64,000 nucleotides of DNA from DASRHT01 sp035293765 (GCA_035293765.1 DATGMF010000044.1:62001-126000), one strand, 5' to 3'; numbered from the stretch's first letter, positions 50,348 through 59,433 are shown. Numbers and translations: made by a program. Notes: generated by a model not told the origin, from the sequence alone.

Positions 50348-51877
50348 ATGTTGGCAATGGTTCGTAGTTGTGCGGTTGTTGGTCTTGAGGGTGCGCTGGT
50401 CGAAGTGGAGGTTGATCTCTCAAATGGCCTGGCAGCGTTTATGATCGTCGGTCTCCCTGACGCGGCTGTCAATGAGGCCAAAGAACGCGTGAAGGCCGCG
50501 GTCAAGAATAGCGGCTGCCTTTTCCCTTTTAAACATATCACCGTCAACCTTGCGCCCGCCGATCTGCGTAAAGAGGGACCGGCCTATGACCTTCCTATAG
50601 CCATAGGAATATTGATGGCCTCGCAGCAGATCAATCCGGGCGAGCAGATCGATGAAAGCCTCTTTCTGGGTGAGTTATCGCTCGATGGCAGCGTGCGCCA
50701 TACCAACGGCATTTTGCCTATGGTGGCGCTGGCGCGCGAGAAGCATGTGAAAACGGTTTTTGTGCCTGCGGTAGATGCGCTGGAGGCGACGCTGGTAGAT
50801 GGAGTGGGGGTCTATCCTGTTGAAACTCTGGGGCAACTGGTGGCCCACCTCAATGGCGAGAGCAAAATCGAACGCTATGAGCGCGATCCCTCTATTCTCA
50901 ACAGCGCCGATGATATTATCTATGGTCAGGATTTTGCTGCCGTGCGGGGGCAGGAGCATGTCAAACGCGCGCTGGAAGTGGCGGCGAGCGGTGGGCATAA
51001 TATTTTGATGAGCGGACCTCCGGGCTCGGGCAAGACGCTGCTGGCGCGCGCCACGCCATCCATCCTGCCGCGTATGGTGATTGAGGAGGCGCTGGACGTG
51101 ACCAAAATTTATAGCGTCAGCGGCATGCTCTCTGCCGACGTGCCACTGGTGCGCCAGCGACCGTTTCGCGCGCCGCATCATACCATCAGTCATGCCGGGC
51201 TGGTTGGCGGCGGACGCATACCTCGTCCGGGCGAGATCAGCCTCGCGCATCGTGGTGTGCTCTTCCTTGATGAATTGCCAGAATTCGGTCAGAATGTACT
51301 CGAAGTCATGCGTCAGCCGCTGGAGGATAAAATTGTCACCATCTCGCGGGCGCAGGGGACCATTACCTATCCAGCAAATTTTATGCTAGTGGCGGCTATG
51401 AATCCCTGTCCCTGCGGCTATTACGGCGATCCTGTAAAAGAGTGTAGCTGCTCGGCGACAGCAATAGCGCGTTATAATAAGCGCATCAGCGGACCAATCC
51501 TTGACCGGATCGATATACACGTAGAGGTTCCGCGCGTTGATTATGAGAAGCTGGCCGATAAGCGCAACACAGAGACTTCCGCTATGATTCGGGAGCGCGT
51601 CCAGGCCGCTCGCGAGCGCCAGCTTCAGCGCTTTGCAGGGACAAAGCTGACCTGCAACGCCGAGATGGGGCCATCCGAGGTACGCGATTTTTGCAATGTC
51701 GATGCTTCCGCAGAAAAATTGCTGAAGGCCGCAATGCAGCAGATGCACCTCTCCGCCCGCGCCTTCCACCGCATTCTCAAGCTTGCCCGTACAATCGCAG
51801 ATCTGGCAGAAAGCGATGCCATCGCCGCCAATCATGTTGCTGAAGCGATCCAGTATCGCCCGCGCCGGATCATGTAG
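50348..51877 (+). CDS. YifB/ComM-type Mg-chelatase-like AAA+ ATPase
   Basis: The 509-aa protein has an N-terminal Lon-protease-like fold (LEGALVEVEVDLSNGLAAFM, IVGLPDAAVNEAKERVKAAV) and a central AAA+ domain: MSGPPGSGKTLLARATPSI, VLFLDELPEFG and a Cys-rich loop NPCPCGYYGDPVKECSC. The C-terminal sensor region ends AEAIQYRPRRIM. Relatives such as ComM act as hexameric helicases that extend strand exchange during recombination and transformation. ATG 50348 follows AGGAGA by nine bases. The frame is open from 50327, but the spacing favours the later start. Confidence 0.93.
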   Translation: MLAMVRSCAVVGLEGALVEVEVDLSNGLAAFMIVGLPDAAVNEAKERVKAAVKNSGCLFPFKHITVNLAPADLRKEGPAYDLPIAIGILMASQQINPGEQIDESLFLGELSLDGSVRHTNGILPMVALAREKHVKTVFVPAVDALEATLVDGVGVYPVETLGQLVAHLNGESKIERYERDPSILNSADDIIYGQDFAAVRGQEHVKRALEVAASGGHNILMSGPPGSGKTLLARATPSILPRMVIEEALDVTKIYSVSGMLSADVPLVRQRPFRAPHHTISHAGLVGGGRIPRPGEISLAHRGVLFLDELPEFGQNVLEVMRQPLEDKIVTISRAQGTITYPANFMLVAAMNPCPCGYYGDPVKECSCSATAIARYNKRISGPILDRIDIHVEVPRVDYEKLADKRNTETSAMIRERVQAARERQLQRFAGTKLTCNAEMGPSEVRDFCNVDASAEKLLKAAMQQMHLSARAFHRILKLARTIADLAESDAIAANHVAEAIQYRPRRIM

Positions 51878-51881
51878 CAAA

Positions 51882-51925
51882 ACAAGCGCATAAGGGTAGA
51901 GTCTGCATCGCCCTTATGCGCTTGT
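51882..51925. terminator. 15-bp perfect inverted repeat after the YifB gene
   Basis: ACAAGCGCATAAGGG (51882-51896) pairs with its complement at 51911-51925 around a 14-base loop. No T-run follows, and the right arm ends 19 bases before the next start codon. It may work as a terminator or as a leader hairpin of the hydratase gene. Confidence 0.6.
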
Positions 51926-51944
51926 GAAGAGGAAGGAAACCACT

Positions 51945-52742
51945 ATGAGCTCTGATGATACCATCGTAAACACTGTCCTGACCGAGAAGATCGGAACCGT
52001 CTTTGTTGTAACCATTAATCGGCCAGCAGTGCGTAACGCCATTGATGGGCCAACGGCTGCGGCGCTGGCTCAGGCTTTTCGCGCTTTTGATGCTGATGAG
52101 ACGCTGTCCGTCGCTATATTGACCGGCGCAGATGGAACCTTCTGTTCCGGGTTCGATCTGACTGCCGTGGCGGATCAAACGCGCACTCTCCAGGTCGCAG
52201 AAGAAGGCGATGGGCCGCTGGGGATCTCGCGCATGCTGCTCTCGAAGCCGACGATTGCGGCAGTGGAAGGTTACGCGGTTGCGGGCGGTCTTGAGATCGC
52301 GCTCTGGTGCGACCTGCGGGTAGCGGCTGAAAATGCCACTTTTGGCGTCTATTGTCGGCGCTGGGGAGTGCCTCTAGTTGACGGCGGCACGATTCGCCTC
52401 CCTCGTCTGATCGGACATAGCCATGCTCTGGATATGATCCTCACTGGTCGCGGCGTAACGGGGCAAGAGGCGCTGAGCATGGGACTGGCTAATCGTCTCG
52501 CTCCGCAGGGTGGCGCGCTCGCTATGGCGATTGCACTCGCGCAGGATCTTGCTCGCTTCCCTCAAATCTGCCTGCGCTCTGATCGCCTCTCATCTTACGA
52601 ACAGTGGTCGCTCTCCCTCGACGGCGCTCTGCGCAATGAGACGCGACGCGGGCTACAGGTCATTAACTCCGGCGAGACCCGTGAAGGTGCGCGCCGCTTT
52701 GCTGCCGGGCATGGACGACATGGTAGCTCGACCGATATCTAA
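51945..52742 (+). CDS. Enoyl-CoA hydratase/isomerase-family protein
   Basis: The 265-aa crotonase-fold protein has FVVTINRPAVRNAIDGPTAA at the N-terminus, AILTGADGTFCSGFDLTAVA (CoA-binding and oxyanion hole) and PTIAAVEGYAVAGGLEIALW (second oxyanion region). At the hydratase Glu positions it shows CRRWGVPLVDGGT, where one of the two catalytic acids seems replaced by Asp-Gly. It may therefore be an isomerase, hydrolase or lyase variant. AGGAAGGA precedes ATG 51945. Substrate unknown. Confidence 0.88.
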   Translation: MSSDDTIVNTVLTEKIGTVFVVTINRPAVRNAIDGPTAAALAQAFRAFDADETLSVAILTGADGTFCSGFDLTAVADQTRTLQVAEEGDGPLGISRMLLSKPTIAAVEGYAVAGGLEIALWCDLRVAAENATFGVYCRRWGVPLVDGGTIRLPRLIGHSHALDMILTGRGVTGQEALSMGLANRLAPQGGALAMAIALAQDLARFPQICLRSDRLSSYEQWSLSLDGALRNETRRGLQVINSGETREGARRFAAGHGRHGSSTDI

Positions 52743-52890
52743 AAGTCTGTGGGAAGGCGAAAGACCGGCCTGTGCTAGCACAAGCATAAATATGTAACCT
52801 GGTTACGTACTCTTTATATAGATGGGGGACTTTTCCCTCTATACAGGACTTCAACTATTTATACAAAGAGTCGTTTTCAGGAGAAAGATC

Positions 52891-53349
52891 ATGACACAGA
52901 AGAAGCATCTACCCATTGTTACAAAAATTAGCTTTGTTCTGCTTGCCCTGAGCTTGTTAACATTGTTAGCAGCGTGCGGGGGAGGCGGTACCGGCGCGGC
53001 CAGCACGCCAACTGTGGCTCCCACCCCTACCACCGCTCCGACGGCGGCTCCGACCGATACTCCTACGCCAACAGCAGCACCCACGACAGCTCCCGCAGCT
53101 AATGGCAATAGTATCACCATCGCGAACTTTGCCTTCGCTCCGGCAAGTCTTACTGTGAAGGTAGGTACAAAAGTGACGTGGACGAATAACGATAGTGCAA
53201 CTCATACCGTTACAGATCTCAAGGGCGCGTTCGATTCTGGGGATTTACCGACGGGGCAGAGCTTTAGCTTTACCTTCACCAAAGCCGGGACGTACAACTA
53301 TCATTGCGCTATTCATTCGTCCATGACCGCAACCATCATTGTGCAATAG
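52891..53349 (+). CDS. Cupredoxin (plastocyanin-like) lipoprotein
   Basis: The 152-aa protein begins with a lipoprotein signal: hydrophobic VLLALSLLTLLAAC with the lipobox LAAC, acylated Cys at about residue 29. A Thr/Pro/Ala-rich linker of about 40 residues reaches a type 1 copper domain: FAFAPASLTVKVGTKVTWTN, the first ligand His in SATHTVTD, and the Cys-x4-His-x-x-x-Met set in YHCAIHSSMTATI. It should be an electron carrier at the outer membrane face. CAGGAGA precedes ATG 52891. The next gene is an LVIVD propeller. Confidence 0.92.
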   Translation: MTQKKHLPIVTKISFVLLALSLLTLLAACGGGGTGAASTPTVAPTPTTAPTAAPTDTPTPTAAPTTAPAANGNSITIANFAFAPASLTVKVGTKVTWTNNDSATHTVTDLKGAFDSGDLPTGQSFSFTFTKAGTYNYHCAIHSSMTATIIVQ

Positions 53350-53446
53350 CATTGGCCCGTCCTTTTGCCAGGCGGCGCGCCATATCCAGGTCCGTTAGAG
53401 AACGTTTGTAAGTTTGAGCTTTTGTCACTTTTAATGGGAGGAATCC

Positions 53447-55054
53447 ATGACGCGCCGTCGTTGGGGCATACTGATCGCATCTGCTCTGGTCGTACTGGTG
53501 GTTATCATCATCGTGTTTATCAGCATATCTCCCAAAACACCCTCGCTGGCGGGGAAACCGCAAACCACTAGCACGGTTGGAGCAGGTGGTGGTACGCCCG
53601 GGACAGCATCGCATCTCAGTCTGGTGGGGCAGAGTTCGCTTTATCAGCGCGGGATGAACGCGGCGCTGGCAATCTATCAGCAATATGTCTACATCGGGAA
53701 CCGAACCGATGGCTCAAATACCTGTGGCAGTGGCGATTCGCGTGGCCCGGGTAATGCCTGTCCGCATCCGCATCCAGGTGTGCTCATTGTGAGCGCGGCC
53801 GATCCAGCTCATCCCAACATTGTGGGTGAGATCGGGCCGCCTTTTGAGGGGAACGTTGGTATTACCTCGCGTGAGTTGCGCGTCTGGCCGCAGCAGAAAT
53901 TGCTCATCGTGATGAATTTTCGCTGTAGCGCCGTTCTGCACGCCTGCCCGCAAGGTACGGATGCCGTTTTCCCCTTCGACCTCAAGTTCTTTGACCTGAG
54001 CGATCCGGTCCATCCGCGTTTCATCAAAAGCTACGTACCAGCCTCGAAAGCCGGTCGCCCGCTTTTGCCGCATGAAATGTTTCTCTGGACCGATCCGCAT
54101 AATGCGAACAGAGCCTTGCTCTACCTCTCGACGCCAACGTTGTCTGTCAATACAAAGGTGCCTAATTTGCTGATCGCCGATATCAGCCATGTAGCAACCG
54201 GTGGTGCGGTTACGGAGGTCGCTGAAGGCAACTGGAATAATCTCTACCCTCAGGCAAACAACCCGGCGAACTATAACTATAACCTGATCGTTCACTCGAT
54301 GGGAGTTACTGCTGACGGGAATCGAGCGTATCTGGCGATGGAGGCGGGAGAGTTCCTTGTCCTTGACACCAGCGATGTCGCGAAGGACGTTGCCAATCCC
54401 CAACTGCGCCTGCTCACCGATCCGGCTAATCGTCCCCTCTGGGGTAACCCTGCTCCGTGCTCAAATACCTGTCCCAACGGTCATTCAGCCGTACAGGTGC
54501 CCGGTCGCCCCTTCGCGCTTACAACCGACGAAGTGTATGGGACCGCTACAGACCGCAGCTTTGGCTGTCCCTGGGGCTGGGTCCATATGATATCGCTGAC
54601 CGATCCCGCGCACCCGAAAATTGTTGGGCAGTACAATATTGCTCAGGATCAGCCCTCTTTCTGTTCCAGCCAGGCCAATGATGCTTTAACTGAGCAGTTC
54701 ACCAGTTATTCGTCGCACAATCCCACGGTGTTGCCGGATCTGGCCTTCGTTTCCTGGCACTCTGGCGGCTTGCAGGCTATCGATATCTCCAATCCAGATC
54801 GCCCCACGCAGGCGGGCTGGTTCTCGCCTACGCCGCTGCCTCAGGTTGCCAATGAAGATCCGGCACTTGGTGGAGGACCGAACAAAGTGCAGATGTGGAG
54901 CTACCCCATTATTAGCAATGGCTTGATCTATGTGGTCGATATCCGCAACGGCCTTTACATCTTGCGTTATACAGGGCCGCACGCGGACGAAGTCAGCAAG
55001 ATTCACTTCCTGGAGGGAAACTCGAATCTGGGGGATGCGCTCACTCTGGGATAG
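53447..55054 (+). CDS. LVIVD-repeat beta-propeller, membrane-anchored
   Basis: The 535-aa protein has an N-terminal membrane helix (WGILIASALVVLVVIIIVFI, residues about 5-24) and a large extracellular part. The repeated unit is of the LVIVD type: GVLIVSAADPAHPNIVGEIG, LKFFDLSDPVHPRFIKSY, VHMISLTDPAHPKIVGQYN and LQAIDISNPDRPTQAGWFSP. These repeats form a propeller found in surface proteins of unknown role. Several paired Cys (NTCGSGDSRGPGNACPHPH) may form disulphides. GGGAGG precedes ATG 53447. It follows the cupredoxin gene by about 100 bases, which suggests a linked extracytoplasmic function. Confidence 0.85.
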   Translation: MTRRRWGILIASALVVLVVIIIVFISISPKTPSLAGKPQTTSTVGAGGGTPGTASHLSLVGQSSLYQRGMNAALAIYQQYVYIGNRTDGSNTCGSGDSRGPGNACPHPHPGVLIVSAADPAHPNIVGEIGPPFEGNVGITSRELRVWPQQKLLIVMNFRCSAVLHACPQGTDAVFPFDLKFFDLSDPVHPRFIKSYVPASKAGRPLLPHEMFLWTDPHNANRALLYLSTPTLSVNTKVPNLLIADISHVATGGAVTEVAEGNWNNLYPQANNPANYNYNLIVHSMGVTADGNRAYLAMEAGEFLVLDTSDVAKDVANPQLRLLTDPANRPLWGNPAPCSNTCPNGHSAVQVPGRPFALTTDEVYGTATDRSFGCPWGWVHMISLTDPAHPKIVGQYNIAQDQPSFCSSQANDALTEQFTSYSSHNPTVLPDLAFVSWHSGGLQAIDISNPDRPTQAGWFSPTPLPQVANEDPALGGGPNKVQMWSYPIISNGLIYVVDIRNGLYILRYTGPHADEVSKIHFLEGNSNLGDALTLG

Positions 55055-55063
55055 AGCAGGCTC

Positions 55064-55342
55064 TTAACCCCTATATTCTGCCTTCAGGCGGTCGCGCTGG
55101 CGTTTGCCCTGGATCTGGCTATACATCGAGACGGAGAACGGGACCAGATACGTTACGAGCATGGATATCAGGCGGTCGAAGGTCATATGTCCGGTGAGCA
55201 AAGCCTGTCCATGATTGATCATGCCCAGGATCGTCCCAACTACCAATGCGGTTTTAAGCGCGCGTTGTAAGGTGTCGTACTCGGCACAATAGCCCATAAG
55301 CTCACGCACGTCCATACGTGGCGGAATAGAGAATTTCTTCAT
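55064..55342 (-). CDS. NrtS-like small membrane protein
   Basis: The 92-aa protein has two hydrophobic helices (ALKTALVVGTILGMINHGQA and SMLVTYLVPFSVSMYSQIQG) joined by a short loop LLTGHMTFDRL. The pattern A-VVGT-L-INQG, then LTYLVPF-VS-YS fits the small NrtS nitrate/nitrite transporter family, which is about this long. No other nitrogen genes are nearby, so the substrate assignment is from family resemblance only. It ends ten bases from the stop of the converging LVIVD gene. Confidence 0.7.
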   Translation of the reverse strand: MKKFSIPPRMDVRELMGYCAEYDTLQRALKTALVVGTILGMINHGQALLTGHMTFDRLISMLVTYLVPFSVSMYSQIQGKRQRDRLKAEYRG

Positions 55343-55377
55343 CAGGCCCTTGCTCTAGCAATATGAAGCATAAGGCT

Positions 55378-55423
55378 AGATAGTGTGCAACGGCATCCAA
55401 CAGGTGTCCGCTGCACACTATCT
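55378..55423. terminator. 12-bp inverted repeat between the LLM and NrtS-like genes
   Basis: AGATAGTGTGCA and its exact complement are separated by 22 bases. The element lies just after the LLM oxidoreductase stop on the minus strand. There is no T-run on that strand, so terminator function is only likely. Confidence 0.5.
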
Positions 55424-55450
55424 GGCTCTATTTTAATTATCGAAGCTGCA

Positions 55451-56407
55451 TCATCGCTTGATGCACTCTCTGGCAAACATGCGCACTGCTTCCAACTGTG
55501 CGGAATCGGGCAGGAAGATAATAATTTCTTGCGCTCCTGCCTGCTCAATCTCCTCTAGCCGCTTGCGGATGGTATCCGGTGTGCCTACGAGCGCCTGTTC
55601 GCGGATACGGCCTGATGGAATATTACGTTGGAACGGCGTACTTTTCGCCATTGCCTCCTCATCGGTTTCGGCGATGGCGCAGTTGAAGAGCACTGTGCGC
55701 CAGATGGTGGAGTAGTCGCGGCCCACGTCCTCGCAATGCTGCTTGATAATGGCGAATTTACGTGCTAATCCCTCGTTATCAAGATGACCGATATTGCAAG
55801 CATCGCCATATTGAGCCACAAGTTTCAATGTTACTTTTTCACCGCCGCCGCCGATGAGCAGCGGAATATGCGGCTTCTGAACGCCCTTTGGCTGATTGAT
55901 GGCGCCGCGGACTTGGTGATATTTGCCTTCAAATACGGCCTCTTCCTCGCTCCACATCGCCTTAATGATCCGTACCGCGTCGCGCAACTGACGCAAACGG
56001 GTGGGTCCATCGGGGAAATCATAGCCATAGGCCAGATATTCGTGTTCGTACCAGCCAGCTCCAATGCCAAAATCGAGCCGTCCATGACTCATCACATCCA
56101 CAGTGCTTGCCATTTTCGCCAGTAATGCCGGATTGCGGTACCCATTGCAGCTCACCATCTGACCGATGCGGACGCGTTTGGTGTCGCGAGCAAGGGCGGC
56201 GGTGCTGGTCCAGCATTCGAACGTGAGCTCTTGCGTTGGCTTGGGAACCGTGTGGAAATGGTCAAAGAGCCAGATCGAATCGAATCCTACCGCCTCCGCT
56301 TCCTGGGCGACGCGCGTCATCGTCTCGTACGCCTCCACCGGATCGGCGATGCCAACCAGGTCCATGCGCCAACCCTGCGGAACGATTAAACCATACCTTA
56401 GTGCCAT
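55451..56407 (-). CDS. LLM-class F420-dependent oxidoreductase
   Basis: The 318-aa protein has the luciferase-like TIM barrel: YGLIVPQGWRMDLVG start, VGFDSIWLFDHFHTVPKP, KRVRIGQMVSCNGYRNPALL, GRLDFGIGAGWYEHEYLAYG and IPLLIGGGGEKVTLKLVAQY. These are typical of the F420-dependent subgroup common in Chloroflexota and Actinobacteria. The enzyme would move hydride between F420 and an unknown substrate. The C-terminus shows the IRKRLEEIEQAGAQEIIIF signature. It is monocistronic, with an inverted repeat after it. Confidence 0.88.
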   Translation of the reverse strand: MALRYGLIVPQGWRMDLVGIADPVEAYETMTRVAQEAEAVGFDSIWLFDHFHTVPKPTQELTFECWTSTAALARDTKRVRIGQMVSCNGYRNPALLAKMASTVDVMSHGRLDFGIGAGWYEHEYLAYGYDFPDGPTRLRQLRDAVRIIKAMWSEEEAVFEGKYHQVRGAINQPKGVQKPHIPLLIGGGGEKVTLKLVAQYGDACNIGHLDNEGLARKFAIIKQHCEDVGRDYSTIWRTVLFNCAIAETDEEAMAKSTPFQRNIPSGRIREQALVGTPDTIRKRLEEIEQAGAQEIIIFLPDSAQLEAVRMFARECIKR

Positions 56408-56559
56408 ATGTGCTATTCTCTTTCCTCTCTAAAAATGTAGCAGTTGCCTGGTGCTTATTATTAGGCTTCGTAAAAAGGGCCTATGTCAAGAGTATGGGCA
56501 GCACTGTTGACGCATGGCTGGAAGAGTTTATAGCTCTCTTGCTTGAACAACAAGAGGCG

Positions 56560-56796
56560 CTATGAGTTTGCCGCCTTATGTGCTTTTTGTGAAAAAAACG
56601 TTAGCACGAAGATAAGGGCGAAGAAGGTTGCGAGTATGCCATAGGAGATGGCTTTCGTTCCTTTGGAAGGAGCGCCATCTTGTGAAGCTGATAATGCTGA
56701 TCTTGCACTTGCTGGCTCCTCTACAAAAAAGAAGATGACCAGCGGTAGCGCCAGGAAGAACACAATCACCAGGCCATAAACGATCCAGAGGGGCAT
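56560..56796 (-). CDS. Small two-helix membrane protein
   Basis: The 78-aa product has two hydrophobic helices, WIVYGLVIVFFLALPLVIFF at the N-terminus and YGILATFFALIFVLTFF near the C-terminus, joined by a polar loop with several Ser. GAGGTGATCTT lies directly before ATG 56796, a good ribosome site. No family is recognised. The downstream gene on this strand begins at 56407. Confidence 0.55.
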   Translation of the reverse strand: MPLWIVYGLVIVFFLALPLVIFFFVEEPASARSALSASQDGAPSKGTKAISYGILATFFALIFVLTFFSQKAHKAANS

Positions 56797-56946
56797 AAGA
56801 TCACCTCAGCTTTGCGAAGCTCTCCTGCTGGAGAGAAATTGCCATTTCCAGAAAACACGTACAGTACCCTGGAAGGGTAACATGATTGCTCTTAGAAGTA
56901 TTCTCGTTCAGCAGCAAGCATGGCTTAAAAGATAGTTGGACAGGAA

Positions 56947-56975
56947 TTGTAGAGACGATCAAAAGATGATACAAT
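56947..56975 (+). promoter_or_regulatory. Promoter of the diacylglycerol-kinase-type gene
   Basis: TTGTAG at 56947-56952 and TACAAT at 56970-56975 are 17 bases apart. The start codon at 57013 leaves a short leader. Confidence 0.5.
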
Positions 56976-57012
56976 CGAGCGAAAAAGTTTGCTGTGCAAA
57001 GGAGGCGCTCGC

Positions 57013-57927
57013 ATGGAGACAGCGGAGTCCCAAACAGGTCCTGTTGTAATTTTCAATCCCACTGCGAATCGGGGGAAAATGGAGCTCTATCGTTCATTGC
57101 TGCGTGGCCGTATTGAGCAAGAGCACGCAGAGTATGTGGAGACGAGCAGAGCGGGCGAGGCTAGAGAACGCGCTATGCTTGCTGCCGGGCAGGGGCGAAC
57201 GGTGGTTGTCGTTGGCGGCGATGGCACTCTCAATGAAGTGGTGAACGGGCTGCTTATCACCGGACGGCGCGTACCACTGGGTATTGTGGCTGCTGGTTCA
57301 GGCAATGATTACGCATGGAATACTTTAAAGCTGCCAAAGGAACCGGATGCCGCTATCGAACGAGCTTTTCACGGGCAACTTATCAGCGCGGACGCCGGCA
57401 TAGTCAATGGACAATATTTTGCGAACTCCTTCAGCGTCGGTATCGATGCCGATATTGCAGTGGCAGCCAGCCAGATGAAAAAAATCCCCTTTATGAGCGG
57501 CGGACGACTCTATTACACCACAACTGTGAAGCAACTCTTATTTGGCTATCATCGTTGTCCCAGGCTCACATTTTCCTTGACGGACGAAACCTATAAAAGC
57601 GAGCCGGATAAACGCTATGTGCTGCTGGCTGTCACAAACGGCCCCACTTACGGCGCGGGCTTCCGTATTAATCCACAGGCCGACCATGTGGATGGCTATT
57701 TTGACGTTTGCGCCATCGATTACACTCCCCTGCTGCGAGCACTGACGCTGCTTCCCGTTGTCAAGAAGGGCGAGCATGGCGCGGAGCCAGAGGTAAAATT
57801 TTATCGTGCCAGAACCGTCTGCATCGAAAGCGAGCGTCCGGTCAATATGCAAATAGATGGCGAGACCACGAGCGCAACGCGCTTTGAGGCCGAAGTACTG
57901 CCAGGGGCATTGTGGGTTCGTGTATAA
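57013..57927 (+). CDS. Diacylglycerol/lipid-kinase family protein
   Basis: The 304-aa protein is of the DagK_cat type, which phosphorylates diacylglycerol or a related lipid at the membrane. VVIFNPTANRGKMELYRSLL is the N-terminal strand, TVVVVGGDGTLNEVVNGLL the nucleotide-binding GGDGT motif, and GIVAAGSGNDYAWNTLKLP the second conserved motif. The C-terminal domain has NGPTYGAGFRINPQADHVDG. The length is normal for YegS/DgkB relatives. AAGGAGG (56998-57004) points to ATG 57013 rather than the upstream frame start. Confidence 0.92.
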   Translation: METAESQTGPVVIFNPTANRGKMELYRSLLRGRIEQEHAEYVETSRAGEARERAMLAAGQGRTVVVVGGDGTLNEVVNGLLITGRRVPLGIVAAGSGNDYAWNTLKLPKEPDAAIERAFHGQLISADAGIVNGQYFANSFSVGIDADIAVAASQMKKIPFMSGGRLYYTTTVKQLLFGYHRCPRLTFSLTDETYKSEPDKRYVLLAVTNGPTYGAGFRINPQADHVDGYFDVCAIDYTPLLRALTLLPVVKKGEHGAEPEVKFYRARTVCIESERPVNMQIDGETTSATRFEAEVLPGALWVRV

Positions 57928-57982
57928 TAGGTATGCCGTGCGATGGTCGATATGTTTGAACCTGTTTAGAAAGCGTGAATAA

Positions 57983-58330
57983 ATGACTCAATATGACCAT
58001 CCCTCACCCACATCGTTTTTGCTCGACGAGGAGAATCGCACCCTGACTCTGGTCTGGAGTGATGAGCATGAGAGCGTTCATGGATGGGAAAATCTGCGCT
58101 GGGCCTGCCCCTGCGCCTGGTGTGCTGGCGAAGGCGGCCTGCCGGGGATGTTGCAGAAAAAGCAGAGTTTAAGCGTTGAAGAGACGACGCTGGTGAATAT
58201 AGAGCCTGTTGGCCGCTACGGATTGACTCCTGTCTGGGAGGATGGACACAGGACAGGCATTTATACCTATGAAAAGTTGCGGGCAATGTGCGAGTGCAAC
58301 GAATGTAGCCAGAAAAAGCTGAAAAGGTAG
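57983..58330 (+). CDS. DUF971/GBBH-like N-terminal domain protein
   Basis: The 115-aa protein matches the small DUF971 family, related to the N-terminal domain of gamma-butyrobetaine hydroxylase and found with Fe-S assembly genes in some bacteria. Conserved positions are LVWSDEHESVHGWENLRWAC, CPCAWC, VNIEPVGRYGLTPVWEDGH and TGIYTYEKLRAMCEC. Six Cys residues could bind a metal. It starts 55 bases after the kinase stop and lies on the same strand; linkage is possible. Confidence 0.85.
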   Translation: MTQYDHPSPTSFLLDEENRTLTLVWSDEHESVHGWENLRWACPCAWCAGEGGLPGMLQKKQSLSVEETTLVNIEPVGRYGLTPVWEDGHRTGIYTYEKLRAMCECNECSQKKLKR

Positions 58331-58439
58331 CCTCCGTTAACATCTCCCATACCTCTCGTTGTATCTAGTAGATAGATACGAACAGTAGTTTTCCAGGAGA
58401 GAATGCCTGGGAAGTAATGTATGGAGTAGAGGAAATAAC

Positions 58440-58595
58440 ATGGCTACAAATGGCGCTAGCGTGCAGACTGGCTCTGCCATTCCGCGTCGCCGTTCCTTGC
58501 TGACTTCAGGGCTGGCTTTGCGCCTGCTGCTGGCTCTAGTGGTGAGCTGGCTGATTATCATGGCCTTTTTTGTGACCAGCGTGGTTTCCCGCTGA
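58440..58595 (+). CDS. 51-aa single-helix membrane protein
   Basis: GAGGAAATAAC lies before ATG 58440. The peptide has a polar start, three Arg (PRRRSLLTSG) and one helix LALRLLLALVVSWLIIMAFF, followed by VTSVVSR and TGA. The positive-inside arrangement predicts a cytoplasmic N-terminus. Its last about 60 bases overlap the 3' end of the converging MpaB-like gene. It is too short for usual gene calls; the ribosome site and membrane profile are the evidence. Confidence 0.5.
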   Translation: MATNGASVQTGSAIPRRRSLLTSGLALRLLLALVVSWLIIMAFFVTSVVSR

Positions 58596-59405
58596 TCCCT
58601 GTTGCATGATGGTGCGCGTGATCGGCAACACACGCCAATGGGGAGGCAGGTGTGGAAGAATAAGGCGCATTCCGGCTGTTGAGAGATCAAACAGCCGTTG
58701 TTGTTTGCTTCCCCATTCTAACCCGTAGATCTCACGAATGGGCTGTGGCAAGAGGGCACAGGTAATTTGCAGGTTGAGATGCAGAAAGGGACGAAATACG
58801 TCTGAGACAGGTGGGTAAAGCACAGTGCGGGCCAGTTCCCTCGCCTGCGGAGTCGCTGCGAGGCGATTGCTATATACCATATCATCTATATAATGGCGTA
58901 ACTCATCGACGGTTGCGGGCATGTCTGAACTCGAAAGTCCCAGCAGTCGCGCCAGGGTTTTCGATTCCTGATAATACTGTTCCTGCTCGTCTCGGCTGAG
59001 CGGACCGATGAAGAGCGGATAGATCAACAAAGCTGTATCGACCAGCGTGGCATGTACCCAGAGCAACAATGCGGGGTCGCGAGCGCGGTATGCATCTCCG
59101 ACGGCGTAATCGCCTGCGGGGAGTGGAAGTGTGCCATGCACATGGGTATGCAAACGATTAATGGTATGAGCTGCCTTACGAGCGGTCTCTATTGAACCGA
59201 AGGTGAGCAACTGCCCTAGCATAAATGTGCTCTCGGCCCGTCCAAGCGGGTCGCTCATATATCTGCTATGCTCGCTCACACCTGCTGCAACAAGGGGATG
59301 CGCAAGCTGCATCAAGACAGCGCGCCCACCCCCTAGATTGAGAATGGCCTCGCGTGCAACTTTCCAGGTAACACTTTTACGCCCGAAGTAGCCGTTGTCT
59401 GGCAC
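58536..59405 (-). CDS. MpaB-like oxygenase (DUF2236)
   Basis: The 289-aa protein resembles the latex-clearing/MpaB haem-oxygenase family. Hallmarks are GGGRAVLMQLAHPLVAAGVSE at the start (with the proposed haem-contact His), LGQLLTFGSIETARKAAHTINRLH, WVHATLVDTALLIYP and SDVFRPFLHLNLQITC. Members bind haem b and oxidise lipids or rubber-like chains; the substrate here is unknown. The C-terminal tail is His/Lys-rich and overlaps the small membrane gene on the other strand by 60 bases, so the true 3' end could be shorter. Confidence 0.83.
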   Translation of the reverse strand: MPDNGYFGRKSVTWKVAREAILNLGGGRAVLMQLAHPLVAAGVSEHSRYMSDPLGRAESTFMLGQLLTFGSIETARKAAHTINRLHTHVHGTLPLPAGDYAVGDAYRARDPALLLWVHATLVDTALLIYPLFIGPLSRDEQEQYYQESKTLARLLGLSSSDMPATVDELRHYIDDMVYSNRLAATPQARELARTVLYPPVSDVFRPFLHLNLQITCALLPQPIREIYGLEWGSKQQRLFDLSTAGMRLILPHLPPHWRVLPITRTIMQQGSAGNHAGHKKGHDNQPAHH

Positions 59406-59433
59406 GGTACCACCCTTTCGTTGCCGATAGAAT

